From assembly GCA_032158295.1 (NCBI GenBank), contig CM063254.1, positions 3,015,538 through 3,079,537 of the forward strand: a DNA stretch of 64,000 bases, read 5' to 3'. The translations under genes were made by a program, and so were the position numbers. Source of the DNA: Pycnopodia helianthoides (taxonomy: Eukaryota > Echinodermata > Asteroidea > Forcipulatida > Asteriidae). Below are positions 36,515 to 48,424 of this stretch, one piece after another (within the stretch, counting starts at the first letter, position 1; the number at the start of each line of letters is the position of its first letter). The notes under the pieces are model-generated. The model saw only the letters and a program-made list of their open reading frames with translations. It ran no database searches and was not told the DNA's origin.

Positions 36515-36720
36515 GTGAACTTAATCATTGTAGCTCGCAAGTCTGAGGAAACCTGTAGACAAGGGTGCCTGCTGTGCGAACTCTTACACGATGAGTGTTC
36601 TGGGTTCTTTTACGTGCGCTGCCAATTCTGGTACACGGGACCTACGGCGTAATGTCCCATCCGAAGGACAAAGCATGGTCAAGTATCTTGCCCAATGACA
36701 CAGGTGCCACTATTTATTGT
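36515..36720. repeat. Dispersed repeat F, longer copy
   Basis: 'tcattgtagctcgcaagtct' and 'gtagacaagggt' match a shorter copy at 53200-53275. It continues with 'gggttcttttacgtgcgc' and 'taatgtcccatccgaagga', phrases I recall from interspersed repeats of several marine invertebrates. Confidence 0.6.
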
Positions 36721-38829
36721 GCCTTTGTTGGGAAGACCATCTAAACAACATTTGCATCGAGGATATCCTGAATAAGCTCGGGAAACACTCAGTGTACAAT
36801 GTTCATCACACAATTGTAGAGAATGCAACATTTATCAATATGTTATTAATCTTTAACCCCAACGATTATTATTTAATATTTTCGAACGAACATACCTACG
36901 TAGACAACAGCTGCGACGCCAGTTACGTGACGTCACTCTTCATATTCTCATCTTCTTCTTCTGCGTTTTCGTACTGTGGGAAACTCTGGTATTTCATAAC
37001 TTTTGATCATTGCATTTCATTTCATTGGATTAAAAAAAAAAATTGTTTTATACAAAACCTTTTTCTCTAAAAATGTCACACAGAGACGGGGATTTATTGT
37101 GTTAGATTTCAATAAAAGTTCATTTTGTTTCTTTCATTGTTATTAAATCTCTAACTTGTCTTTCTCCCTTGGCATCCTCAGTACGCATTAGCCATTATAA
37201 ATGATCGTCTTGACCGCTTTCGTGTCTTACCCCCTCCTCCCCCCTCACTTTCCTTCTTCTTTTTTTATCATCAGTGATCGTGTTTCCTCGCCGTGCTTGA
37301 TATGATCTGGATTAGAATATGATCGGGAAGGTCTTAGTACCGCGCTCACAAAGAGGAAAGAAGTCCACGGGTGAAGTTAATTCGGCCCTCAAGCGTGTCA
37401 GCCAAGCCGTTCTCTCGCCAGGGCAATGTGCTGACGATCCCCGCATCACGCGCTACCCTTCATCGGTCGAAGCTCCCATTCCGGCGTTATATATATACGA
37501 CCTTTCGGGCTGCTCCGGTTTACACAACACCCCTAATCCCAGGAACCAGATAAATTCACAAGATATTATTTTCTTATTTCGTTGGCCATCGGCTGGACCC
37601 CAATCATCAGGTGAACATATAATACCCTCAGTCTAAAAAGTTATAAAACCAACAGCAGTATGTACCTGTACAAACAAGGTAGATGGTTATCGCAACGGGG
37701 GAAAAAAATAATCGTACTCTTTAAAAAGTGAGTGTGCTTTTTTTCTTATCATGAATATCGGCGGACTTGTGCCAGTTTCTTCGAAAAGACGTTCGGGCGA
37801 TCTTCAGAGACTCAAATTAGAATAGGCTTATCGTGATGTTTTCACGTAGAAGGAATTTGCGGACGTTTATTCTTAGCATGTTTTAACGGATGCTGGAAAT
37901 TGTGCTCTGATCTTGTACTTCGTCCATTTTGAGTTCTCATGTAACATGCTTGTCACTATAATGTTCGCAGAAAGGTATAAGTTTCACCGGTGGGTGCATT
38001 CTCCTGATGAAGTCTGTTGATTTGCTTTCTACGTGTGGGGGTGTAAACTATTCGTGCTAAGACTGGAAAGTACTATTCTTCTATTTTTGCTGTTTCACCT
38101 AACCATCATTATTTCCAAAAGTAAACTTTCGAATACAATTTCCACAAATGTTTGGAAAATGCATTATTTAAAAAAAAAATTACATAAATATACATAAAAC
38201 ATATTTACATATTATGTAATAATTTGTGCTCAGTGTGGAAAAGAACAACATTAAGTGCTCAAAACTATGTGATACGTGGTCATGAGAGTGTGTTAAAACT
38301 AATCTGCGTTCCGTTCTAAAGAAAACAAACTAAACTTCTGAATACATTTATCATTATGATTCCAAATTCTTGCCGGCTGGTCTCCAACACTGGCCAGACC
38401 TCGTTGTAATTCACCACTCTCCCCCCCGGTATTCTCCAGAAGCAATCCGCGTGTTCGGGGTCTCTCTCTAACAAGGTAATCAATGGACTTGTGATCAGCG
38501 CTTTGCCCTCTCGTCATGTGTATAGGTTTACACCGGCCAGGTGTACGCGGGGGTCACAGGACGCCCCACTAGGCACGGAACCCCCCCCCCCCCCGTGTAC
38601 CACGCGGCACCGCAGGGGATGAGACCTTGTGGTCGGCCCCTCCGGCAAGTAGTACGATTCGTGGTTTTTTTCTTCTTCTTCGGAGGGAGGGAAATCGAGC
38701 TGAGGCGATCTTCTAGTGATTCAGAATTTGCATATTATTATACTTGAAGAGGCGATCGTGGCTCAGACCCAAGCGACATGTGGTCATGCGAGTGTGGAGG
38801 TTGTGGGTATTTACTTATTACTTAAATGG
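36721..38829. other. No gene recognised
   Basis: A C-run lies at 38581-38594. Open frames of up to 117 codons lack motifs. Confidence 0.5.
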
Positions 38830-39075
38830 GTTTTTCGATAAGCTGATTAAAACCAATACCACCTCGTAGTTAAAGGGGTGTCCATAAGTTGATACAACCA
38901 GCAACATCTCGTTTTAAATCGGGTTTCGATACATTGAAATAACTAGCAGCATCTCGTCTTTAAACGGGTGTAGGTACGTTGAAATATCTAGCAATATCTC
39001 GTATTTTAATGTGTTTCGATAAGTTCATAACTAGTAACATCTCGTGATCAAAGATGTCTCGATAGGTTGATTTAA
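38830..39075. repeat. Degenerate tandem array, about 55-60 bp unit, left part
   Basis: About four units of the type 'aacatctcgtNNttaaaNgggtNtNgataNgttgaNataacNagcaa', for example 'ccagcaacatctcg', 'ctagcagcatctcg' and 'ctagtaacatctcg'. It resumes after the inserted MITE. Confidence 0.8.
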
Positions 39076-39445
39076 AGACACTGGACACTATTGGTAAAAC
39101 CAGTCTTCTCACTTGGTGTATTTCAACATATGGATAAAAGTACAAACCTGTAAAAACTTGAGCTCAATTGGTCGTCGAAGTTGCGAGATAACTATGAAAG
39201 AAAAAACACCCTTGTCACACGAAGTTGTGTGCTTTCAGACGGTTGATTTCGAGACCTCAAATTCTAATTTTGAGGTCTCGAAATCAAATTCGTGGAAAAT
39301 TACTTCTTTCTCGAAAACTATGTCACTTCAGAGGGAGCCATTTCTCACAATGTTTTATACTGTCAACCTCTCCCCATTACTCGTTACCAAGTAAGGTTTT
39401 ATGCTAATAATTATTTTGAGTAATTACCAATAGTGTCCACTGCCT
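39076..39445 (+). mobile_element. TTAA-bounded MITE, type A (370 bp), inserted in the array
   Basis: It begins agacactggacactattgg after TTAA at 39072-39075 and ends ccaatagtgtccactgcct before TTAA at 39446-39449. It carries an extra internal palindrome, gaggtctcgaaatcaa, relative to the 10.7-kb copy. Confidence 0.92.
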
Positions 39446-39530
39446 TTAACCAGTAACGTCTTTGAACTAAACCGGTTTCGATAAGTTGATATAGCTAGCC
39501 ACATCGCATGTTTAAACATCGCGATTGAAC
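39446..39530. repeat. Degenerate tandem array, right part
   Basis: 'accagtaacgtct', 'ggtttcgataagttgatat' and 'gctagccacatcgc' continue the units at 38830-39075, showing that the MITE split the array. Confidence 0.75.
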
Positions 39531-39776
39531 CAAAAACATGCGAAAATTTTTCTCCCGTTTGAAAAGGACATGATTTTTTCATCGTTTTCACGTGTAAACT
39601 GTCCACACAGTGAACGCGGAAGGTCAAATTGTTCGTTAAAAAGACACGTTTTAGACTTTTAATTATCAACGTCAAACCTTAATGCGACACCATTGGAGAG
39701 TTCAGTATATTGAAGCATGTTTTCTGCACCTACCTTTTGGTGAAAAAATTAAAAATCTCATGTGCTAAGGCGGGGT

Positions 39777-40090
39777 AGCTACTATGACAGTCTGAATAAT
39801 AACATAGCTGTACAGTAATTTGCTAAGTTTCTTCCCTTCACACAGGAGTACAGAAGGCGGCAGACGTTCATAGAGAGCGTGAGCTACTATGACAGTCTGA
39901 ATAATAACATAGCTGTTCAGTAATTTGCTAAGTTTCTTCCCTTCACACAGGAGTACAGAAGGCGGCAGACGTTCATAGAGAGCGTGAGCTACTATGACAG
40001 TCTGAATGATAAAATAGCTGTACAGTAATTTGCAAAGTTTCTTCCCTTCACACAGGAGTACAGAAGGCGGGCAGACGTGCATAGAGAGCG
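39777..40090. repeat. 105-bp tandem array, three copies
   Basis: agctactatgacagtctga starts at 39777, 39882 and 39987, exactly 105 bases apart. Copies are about 95% identical. Because 105 is 35 codons, one minus-strand frame stays open across the array. Confidence 0.93.
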
Positions 40091-41439
40091 TCATTTGGTT
40101 TTTCGGGGGGGGGAGAGAGTTTTCAATTGCTTCACGGGCTTGTTCATGGCGCCGCTGACGTCATGGAAGAGAATACCACTCATACCATCGGGATCGTCGA
40201 TTTTGTCCGTGGTTGAAAGAGTCGTCCGCAGAGTAGCTTCACTCCGCCCAGATGTACACAAGGTAACAAACAGCTGGTTGCTTTGATTTGCTGGATGTGG
40301 TTAAGATCAAAAGAGCATCTGTATGGGTCTTCTTTTAACATGTTTGTATAACAACAGTTGTAATGCATTATTCAAAACATGTCATTGATTAAATTTGTTT
40401 TGTTTTAATATAATTTTCTGAATTCGCTGCTTAAAAATGTAAAGCATAACTAGCATGTGCGTAACAACTGCGAAAACCCAGTCGATATGATATATCATTT
40501 GTAAATCCTTCAATCTGGAGATCTTACTCTGCACAAGGTCCGCGCGAGACTAACGGAGTGTGAAAACAAAGAAGGAAAAAACAGGTGAGAGCGAGAAACC
40601 GGTCTGCATTTCCGCTGTGCAGCAGTATAGTATCGCGGACACTGCGGTCTCCATCGATTGCACGGAGCACGATTAGAATTTTACTCCAAATGCCCGATCC
40701 ATTTCCAACCAGTGCAGTCCGGAAAACGGGTCAGTGACAAAATTGGGCCAACTTGAAATTCAGCTGGGTAGTAGAAAGGCAGAGATCGATGGCAGTGGAG
40801 TTTAGAGTGGTGTGCCTCGGGTTTAGTATTAAAATGCCCAAAAGGGGGGTGAAGGGAAGGTAAGATATAATGAGAACACAAGAACCTAAAATAACTATTG
40901 GTTTATTTTGTTGAGGATGAAATGGACTCTCTTGCGTATGAATTTCCTATAAGGTAGGAACTAAACAAGATTTAGTTCCAGTTACAATTGATATAAAAAA
41001 AATCTTTTTTGTCAGATAGTAGTCAGCGACGTGCCCGCATCTGTGATTCTTATTGTATTATTCCATTCATACCTCGAGTTCGTGCATACATTGACATTTC
41101 CGTGAGTTTGACAATGGTCGTAATGAAGAATTCCTAGTATAAAAAAAACCTGCATGACCTTGGACTCGCAGTCAAATCTTTTGTATTCTGAGCTAATTCT
41201 CAAAGACTTACAGGGTCGTACTAATACTAATTGTCTGGTTTTGTAATTCTCTAAACACACAAAATAAGAGCCAAACAAGGACAAGATCCTTCGTGTTAAG
41301 AAATCGTGGATTGCTTATTAAGCATGATGTAAACTACAATGTTAAAAGTTACATGACATTTGGGTGCTTTAATTTCAAAGCTCTAGCTAGATAGGAATCA
41401 ATAGGAAAGGAACCAGATCGGAACAAAGGGAATGACGTT
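40091..41439. other. No gene recognised
   Basis: No conserved coding sequence or repeat was recognised. Confidence 0.5.
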
Positions 41440-41660
41440 TCGTCGCCGAGCAGTTTGGTGCATCAGACTCAAGTTCTGGCGTCTATAAGTCATCAGGGTG
41501 CGGGTTCGAATCCCGGTCGTGGCACTTGTGCCCTTGAGCAGGACACTTGACTATAATCGCTTCTCTTCACCCAGGGGTAATTGGGTATATCCGTGAGGAT
41601 CGATCCCGCTCGGTGCACTAAACATTTTGGCAGCACAGGCTGTTTACTCCCAAATTTATT
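41440..41660 (+). mobile_element. tRNA-Leu(CAA)-like SINE
   Basis: The head has 'cgccgagcag', 'cagactcaagttctgg' (a tRNA-Leu CAA anticodon arm) and a perfect B-box, ggttcgaatcc (41503-41513). The tail 'cccttgagcaggacac' and 'cgcttctcttcacccagg' matches the 33.5-kb copy. The segment after the T arm (tcgtggc) has no complementary 5' strand, so it is not a tRNA gene. Confidence 0.85.
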
Positions 41661-42585
41661 CGAAAAAAATATATCTAACGATAGGCTTATTTCTCTATTA
41701 TGAAAGGAGTCTCCATTGCAGATTATATTCGAAGGGCGTCGCGCCAAAAATAAAACACGAGTACGAAATAAATTCGACTAAATAACCATCCATAATATGA
41801 GTGGCGGCGCTGTTGACTATTCATTTGCGCAATTTAATGTGTTCAGGCGACACTTATATAAATGACGCTTCTGTATATTAGATTTCTCGAAGTGTGTATT
41901 TACGCGGATTTGATGTTCACTTTGCCCGTCTGTTTTAAGTTAAACAAATTGAAACTGGAATTACAGCACTCCGGGGACTTAGTTTGTCTCTAATAATTAT
42001 ACATTTTTGTGTGCATCTGTTATTTTTGTTTTAGGATTGTTTTTATTTGTTTAATTTAAAAAAAAATGTTCCCACAGAAATAAAAATATATAAGCTCTTC
42101 GAAACCATATATATAGATAAATAATATAAAAAACATTTTATGTAATTGGTTGTTACTCGGGTGGATAAAAATGTCCCCACAGGTTATATTCGAGGTTGCG
42201 CCAGAAAGAAAAATAACCGCCCCTGGAGTGTCCCAATGTCTCTAAAAGCATATCACACTTTTTTTGTTCTTCTTCATACGCGTCCAGTTTCGATCATCCG
42301 TAAATACAGAATGCCCATTCTGCCCGTCACATCTCCCCGGCAACATAACCCAGGAAGGATGTTTAGATTGGCAGCAAATGTGACATCTTAGTCGGCTAAT
42401 AGCCCTGCAGGAACAGCATCGGGGAACCGTTTACGGATGATTGTAAAAAAAAAAAATTGCAGGGAAGTGAGCTAGTGAGTCGAGCTCAATGAAATGCACC
42501 GCATCTCCCCGTACGGGCTTTCCATAACTGTTTTATATGAATTTCGTCACTCGATGACATCTTCATCTGTTTGGTATTACCTTAA
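41661..42585. other. No gene recognised; AT-rich
   Basis: AT-rich with A-runs near 42060 and 42448. No coding motif was seen. Confidence 0.5.
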
Positions 42586-42986
42586 AGGTATTATGCATGA
42601 TTGGGGTAGAGCTGACAAAATAGTCGCTGCAGACAGTGTGTCATATTTTTATGTGATTGATCATATAGCCCTGCCTGAAATAGCAAACCTGTGAAAATTT
42701 GGGCTGAATCCGTTGTTCGAGAAATTAGTGAAAAACCATGCCGTTTTTTTTAGCACGTAATTTCATTGTCCTTAGTTTCGGCTGTGACAACCGAAATCAG
42801 TTGTTGCGTTTGGTGTGTTTTTCCAGGTTTTCAGATACATTTTGTTTTCGAATTTGACTTCGTTTCAGGGGGAAGTATTCCACACTGAACAAATTGTTTG
42901 GAGTATGAACTTCATAATCAGTAAGCTTTCAAATTAAAAGTAAACAGTAATGTTATTTACCCTAATACCAATCCTGTATAATACCT
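42586..42986 (+). mobile_element. TTAA-bounded MITE, type C (401 bp)
   Basis: TTAA (42582-42585), then aggtattatgcatgattgg at the left; ccaatcctgtataatacct, then TTAA (42987-42990) at the right. The ends are a 19-bp inverted repeat with two or three mismatches. The interior shares 'aaacctgtgaaaatttggg' with type A. Confidence 0.9.
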
Positions 42987-43301
42987 TTAACTGTGTCACA
43001 AACCTTTAATATAAATTTTGGTCATGCTCCCTGCCAGCAATTGTACGGTAATAATCAATAATGATTCTTTTTTATATTAGAAAGGAGTCGGACTGTTTTC
43101 TGACTCTCCGGCAACATGCACTCCAAAGACAGGTGGGTTTAGTTTTTTGGGGAAGGGGTGGTTGACGGACAGTAAATGAATAATTGAATTTGAAATCCTG
43201 AAATCTATTCTTATATATAGGTGATACCGTTAACCGTTTGCTCTACGTTTAGTGGTCTCCATACTTTGTCATCACCTTCGACGGATTTGGGTGAGTGAAC
43301 T

Positions 43302-43538
43302 GTACACACAAAAAATTGGGGTCAGAAATGACCCGGATCCGGGTCCCGTAAGGGCCTGGTCCATTTCTGGGTCAGTATGACCCGGAGAACCTGTATCCAA
43401 ATGACTGAGAAATGGGTCAAAATGATGCAGAATCCAAGTTAAAATCCCATTTTTAAGCAATATTTTCCGGGTCAGCATGACCCAGAAAAAAGGTTCCCGG
43501 AATCCGGGTCAATTCTGACCCGGAAGTTTTTTAGAGTG
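43302..43538. mobile_element. 'gggtca' MITE, near full-length
   Basis: It starts tacacacaaaaaattggggt and ends tgacccggaagttttttaga; ends and interior carry alternating gggtc and gaccc blocks. Confidence 0.85.
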
Positions 43539-46500
43539 GACTTTTACGGCTGTTTCAAATTAATAGCTTATCATTAAACGTTGCCCACACACTCTCTACC
43601 ATCACTGGCCGTTGCCTCAGTGTAGGAAAGTCGGAGAGAGCAAGGAAACGTAGATAGTATGTTTCATGTGTTGTTCTGATTAGTGGGAACTCCAAGGAGA
43701 AGTTCCTTTGTTGATATCAAATGATATAAATGCGTCGGTCATTCGAGTCTGTTTGTTGGCCTAATTGAAGCAAGACGAAACCCGTCAAGTCCTCTAGGGC
43801 GACGGCCCAGCTCAGGTGTCAAAGTTCAAAACCAACTGCTATTAAATTAGTCTTTTGAAACCGGCACATCTACCCCGGACTCTTGGGAAATTGTGCACGG
43901 TGAAAGGCAGGGGCCTATAAACTCGGCGAAATCAAACACGGTCGCGCTATATCCAGAGTAACGGCGCCCCGACAGTTCTCGTGTGACAGATTGGCAATCG
44001 GTACGCCGGACGTTTTTAGAGAAACAGAAGACTTGTTGCCGGAGTTTGGATGAGTCCCCAGTGAAATGTTCATCTCTTTCTCCTTTCTCCGTGTTAAATA
44101 AACAGGTGGATACCCCCTTGCGGGACTCTCTGCTGACCTGCCTGTGGGTCTATAATTGTCTAACATGAGCAGTCCTTCTACGGAGACGCTGCCGCTATGG
44201 TTTTCGTTCTCTGTTTTATTGTAACAAAGTGCTCATCGGGCTCCCTTAATTCGAAACAATAAATTAAAACAAACCTTTATATTTTAACCTTATATCACTT
44301 GTCATCATCAAACAAATGTATCCAATTATTTGAAGCAATCTTGTGGTAACAGACTATGGGTCTGTCACATCTATGATGACAGTTGATTAACTGCTGTCTT
44401 GATCCCAACATCTCTAAATGTAAATATGTGTTTTATTGTCCGAAGGCTTGAAATAAGTATATAAGTACATAAAAATGTACATCAGAGGTAAAAAGGTAAA
44501 TACTTGAAACAACCCTAACCCCTACCCCAACCCTAACCCCTACCCAATCATTAAACAGTACAACTTAGACACTGGAGCAAATTATATCATTAGTATCGAT
44601 AGCTACAGAAAATCACATTTAAAACATGATAAAACTGCAAGTAAAATCAGAATATTGACGCCAATGTGAAGGGTGAAAATCCGCCCACAACTAACTTATT
44701 TTTGAACTGCTTCGTGACATTATGAAACGCGCACAAACAAAACCTAACAAATGACATACTGTTAATAACCGGCCCGAATTGCTGCGAACCTGTCCGCCTA
44801 GATTGCTGAAATGTCTTGGGTTGTTTCAATTCACACCTTTAAAAGCTAACACAACAAAATCGGCTCCGTGAGAGTCTTTCAACCTCGTATCAGGAACGAG
44901 TGCACGTACATGTATTATTTATGCAGTTTCTTACATGCAGTTGTTTCTTATTTATATGCTAACATCCTTAGGGGAACTCAATTTCGTTTAAAAATGACTT
45001 TTGAGCTCAGTGATTTACCCCCAATTGATGACATAAACCCATCGACTAAGTATTCAAATTAGTGTTCTTCAAGGAATTTAAAAGTCACTTTGAAATCGTG
45101 AAACTTAAAAAAATATTCAGCAATATATGTTGTCATGTAATGTTTTAAAGCTTGTATAGGAAAATACAGATTGTACCTTTAAAATCAAACTATGAGTTTT
45201 GTAGGTTAAATTAATCATTGTCCGTGACGCGGACTTGGTATGTTGAACATCAATAAGTGGGACATTCTACCAGCGAACTGGTCACGCTTATTCTGTACGG
45301 GGTTAAAGCCTTTTGGCCTAGGCAAGGCTGGCGGTGTAGTCGCCCCGGGGCCCCCTGGGCCCCGGTGCGTCTGATGCCACGAGCTTCGGATAACCTTGTA
45401 CCAACATGCTGTCTCCACGTTAAATGGGTCTACAGGACATTTTTAATATCATAAGCGGGGAGGTTTCAGTACAGAGGGTCGCCATGTGGCTTCACCGCTG
45501 AAATATTCCTCAGCCTAAACATCTGACGACACACGTTGAGGACAGTGAAGTACGCAAGACGATGTCATCGTCTCCTCTTTGGTGAGCTCTTCTGCTCTCT
45601 TTATATCTTTGATCTTTCGGTTGGTGTCACACAGTGCAACTGAAAGATGAAGTTTATACTCGCGTCCAAGCTATACCTCAGAGTAACGGACACTTCTATT
45701 TGAGCGCAAGTGTCCGTATCCCGTTCGTAAGTGTGACGTGTTCCTGTGTCGGCCACGCCACCTTGACACGAACTGGGCCAAACGGCTCTGCTTGATACCG
45801 TAAGTGAAGAATTGATGCAGAAAAATCAGTATTTATCATAAGCGGATTCTCAAGGAATTCTCAAGAAATACGTCCATTTGGGTATTCTCCCATTATACAC
45901 AGCAGGCACAGAATTTCAACGTGTACTTTGTGAGCGGAGAGTGGTGACCGTAAGCACGGAATTCTGCGGTCAGCAGAGCCAACTAATTACGAAAATATTT
46001 ACGTAAATATTAACGTGATCATTTACGGTTTTGTAAACCCATTGAGGCGTGAACCGCAAACCCAAACGAATAATGTGCGCTTGTCCCGTAAAGCCGCTAC
46101 AGGAATAGTTGACGTCATCACTGCAAGGTTCAAGAAGAACGCAAGATACCGGCTTCCCAAAACGTCACTCAACTTGTTTTTTTCCGGAAGGGGTCTATCC
46201 AATATTGTTGACAGCAAACCATCGAATGCGAACTTACAAAATAGATCAATTCGAAGAAAGACTATGAGTATTAGAACATCAGGGCCCAATTTCGTGGGTA
46301 TAGTTACCGCGGAATTAGGCGCTTACAAATAGCCAATAGATTTATGTGCTCTACAGAGGGCGCCGTAAACGCAGAAGTTCCACTGTTTATGCAGAGCCAT
46401 GAAAATAATTAGAACCCTGACCTCTGCTTTGAAGTCATTTTGTATTTGAATACGAGACACTGCTGAAGCGAAAGGTCTTTTTCTCAGCAGCAATTAGGTT

Positions 46501-46825
46501 TGAAATTATTAATGAAGTAGGCCCTAATGAACGTCGTGGTATTTTGACGGACAACGAACCAAGCAACAGCTGTACATGTTGCAGTGACAAGCGATGGCGT
46601 CTGGCAGCTGTTGGCCGGACCCAGAATCCGAAACGATCTTGGGCCCTTGTTGCATCTTTTAATTATGTAGCCTAAGACAATGTGTGCGTATTGATTCCGT
46701 TTTAGTTAATATTGGTAGCTTGTTTGTGTTGCGTTGTTTGTTTGTTGGGTGTCTGTTTGTTTGTTTTGGGGGTGTGTTTTTTAGTTAAAGCACGCGGAAA
46801 ACATTTTTAATTGTTTAAGACTAGT
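43539..46825. other. No gene recognised; telomere-like run
   Basis: aaccctaacccctaccccaa and a second similar unit form a degenerate telomere-like tract at 44513-44547. A 105-codon open frame at 46015-46332 has no recognised relative. A TTTG-type tract lies near 46735-46785. Confidence 0.55.
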
Positions 46826-46996
46826 ATCCACATTGGGTCAGGCTAACCATGGGCCAACCCAGAAACTGGTTTTTATGACTTTCAAGTTTGACCCGTTTTG
46901 ATGTAAGATTTCGGGTCATATTGACCCGGAAACGGGGTCAGGCCCCTCGGAACCCAGAATCCGGGTCAGTTCTGACCCAGGAGTTTTAAGAGTGTA
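46826..46996. mobile_element. 'gggtca' MITE copy
   Basis: 'attgggtcaggctaacc', 'tattgacccggaaacgggg' and 'tgacccaggagttttaagag' preserve the family order. The left end is eroded. Confidence 0.8.
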
Positions 46997-47140
46997 AACT
47001 ATGATTTCGTGAAAAGCCGCTGAATACATCTGGATGGCAGTGCAACGACGTGCCAAATCAATTGAGCTTTCGTATTATAGAAGGAAGGTATTTCTTGAAT
47101 CATGACAGCACTGTGAGCACTAGCACAATACCCTTATTAA

Positions 47141-47209
47141 AGGTAATGTACCTGCGGTTTCCTCACGACTACAAAACACGTATTGTGTATATATAGGGAG
47201 ATAATACCT
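47141..47209. mobile_element. Miniature TTAA-bounded element (69 bp)
   Basis: TTAA at 47137-47140, then aggtaatgtacc; gagataatacct, then TTAA at 47210-47213. The terminal words match the type C MITE at 42.6 kb; almost all of the interior is missing. Confidence 0.65.
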
Positions 47210-47811
47210 TTAACCGAGAAAACTAACCTCAGACGTGAATTAAATAACACTCAACAGAATAATTCCAAAATATTATTTTAGGCAATCAGCAGCGTTAATC
47301 ACGGGAGGCAAGAAACTGAAATAACACACGGCACGCGACTTGTAGATTAGAAGGAAAACAAACAATAAAACCCGGGAGAACATTGCGTTCGGCTAAAACG
47401 GCGTACTGTCTGATCCCATTGCCCGTGCCACTTGCATGAGTGGACGTAAGACAAGCGCCAGTTTAGGCGACTGGGTGGAATGCACCGTGATTGAAAGGCA
47501 CCGCTGAGGGATAATCCAATCCAAGACAAATGAAGCGAGGTGCCTGATATGATGAAGGGGTCCCGAGACCCCCGCTCAAAGAATTAAGTGCTTCCTTGTG
47601 AGGAGGGGAGAAAAAAAATACACAATTTTTCACGCTACTGGTAAAGTAGGCGGGAAATTATGCGAGGGAGCTTAATCCAATGTGGTAATTCACGTTGTGT
47701 GAGTTTTCATCGGCAGCCTTGAGATACCGCCCTCTAGTGACTGCTTGTTTCCTAACAAGAAACCGTTATTTAGATCTCTGCTCACTTAAATCGAAGAAAA
47801 ATAAGTAGTTC
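47210..47811. other. No gene recognised
   Basis: No coding motif or repeat was recognised. Confidence 0.5.
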
Positions 47812-47935
47812 AAATCTGAAAGCTCACTGAAGACCATACCGGTATATCAATCCCCCAGATAAGTATTTTTCATCCGAAAGTACCGTTGCTTATTTCGATT
47901 GCCACAATCGAGTTATTCCGATAACAGCATTTTGT
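47812..47935. repeat. Dispersed repeat E, copy 3
   Basis: 'aatctgaaagctcactga' and 'cttatttcgattgccacaat' match the copies at 2.5 and 5.2 kb. Confidence 0.45.
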
Positions 47936-48424
47936 TCCATACAGTCTCGTGAATAATGCCAGGTCCAGCGTCCCAAACCGTCACGCACTCACCGGAACGC
48001 GACTGCCAAATTTTACGAAATTTTGGATGGGTAGATGATGTACTTTTTCATTGTTTAGCAAAGGCCCAACTCGGGTCAAGTCCAGACCTGTGTTGGCCAC
48101 TATCTGTGAGTCTGTGTATACGGTCAAGATTCGAAATTGGGCCACTAGCAAAGGTCCAGTGCCCGTTTTGTGTTATTCTTTTCTTTAATAATGATCACAC
48201 ACTGATACAACGAATGAGTAAACAGTACTTAAACTGTGCTTTAATGTTAATGACAAATTTACAAGCGAATACAACAAATTATAAAAGAATCCCAAATTAG
48301 TTGGGATATAATTAATGTAGAATTCGTGCAAGTAAAAGACAAATGACCGAGAGGTCAATTGGTCAATAGGGGCCGAAACTCTCCCAGAATAAGTTTGTTC
48401 GTTGTGCGTTTGTGTGAGTGGGTG

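Noticed and set aside
37750..38030. Hammerhead-like words (ctgaagat, ctgatgaag) near 37.8 and 38.0 kb
   Set aside because: The matching GAAAC and pairing helices are not present in workable positions.
41440..41525. A functional tRNA-Leu(CAA) gene
   Set aside because: The anticodon arm and T arm look right, but the 3' acceptor strand tcgtggc has no complementary 5' strand, and the SINE tail follows.
44513..44547. Internal telomere or chromosome-fusion site
   Set aside because: Only about five degenerate ccctaa-like units (aaccctaacccctacccc); too short and irregular.
46015..46332. 105-codon open frame on the plus strand rich in Arg, Asn and Ser
   Set aside because: No recognisable motif; a long frame on the opposite strand overlaps it.
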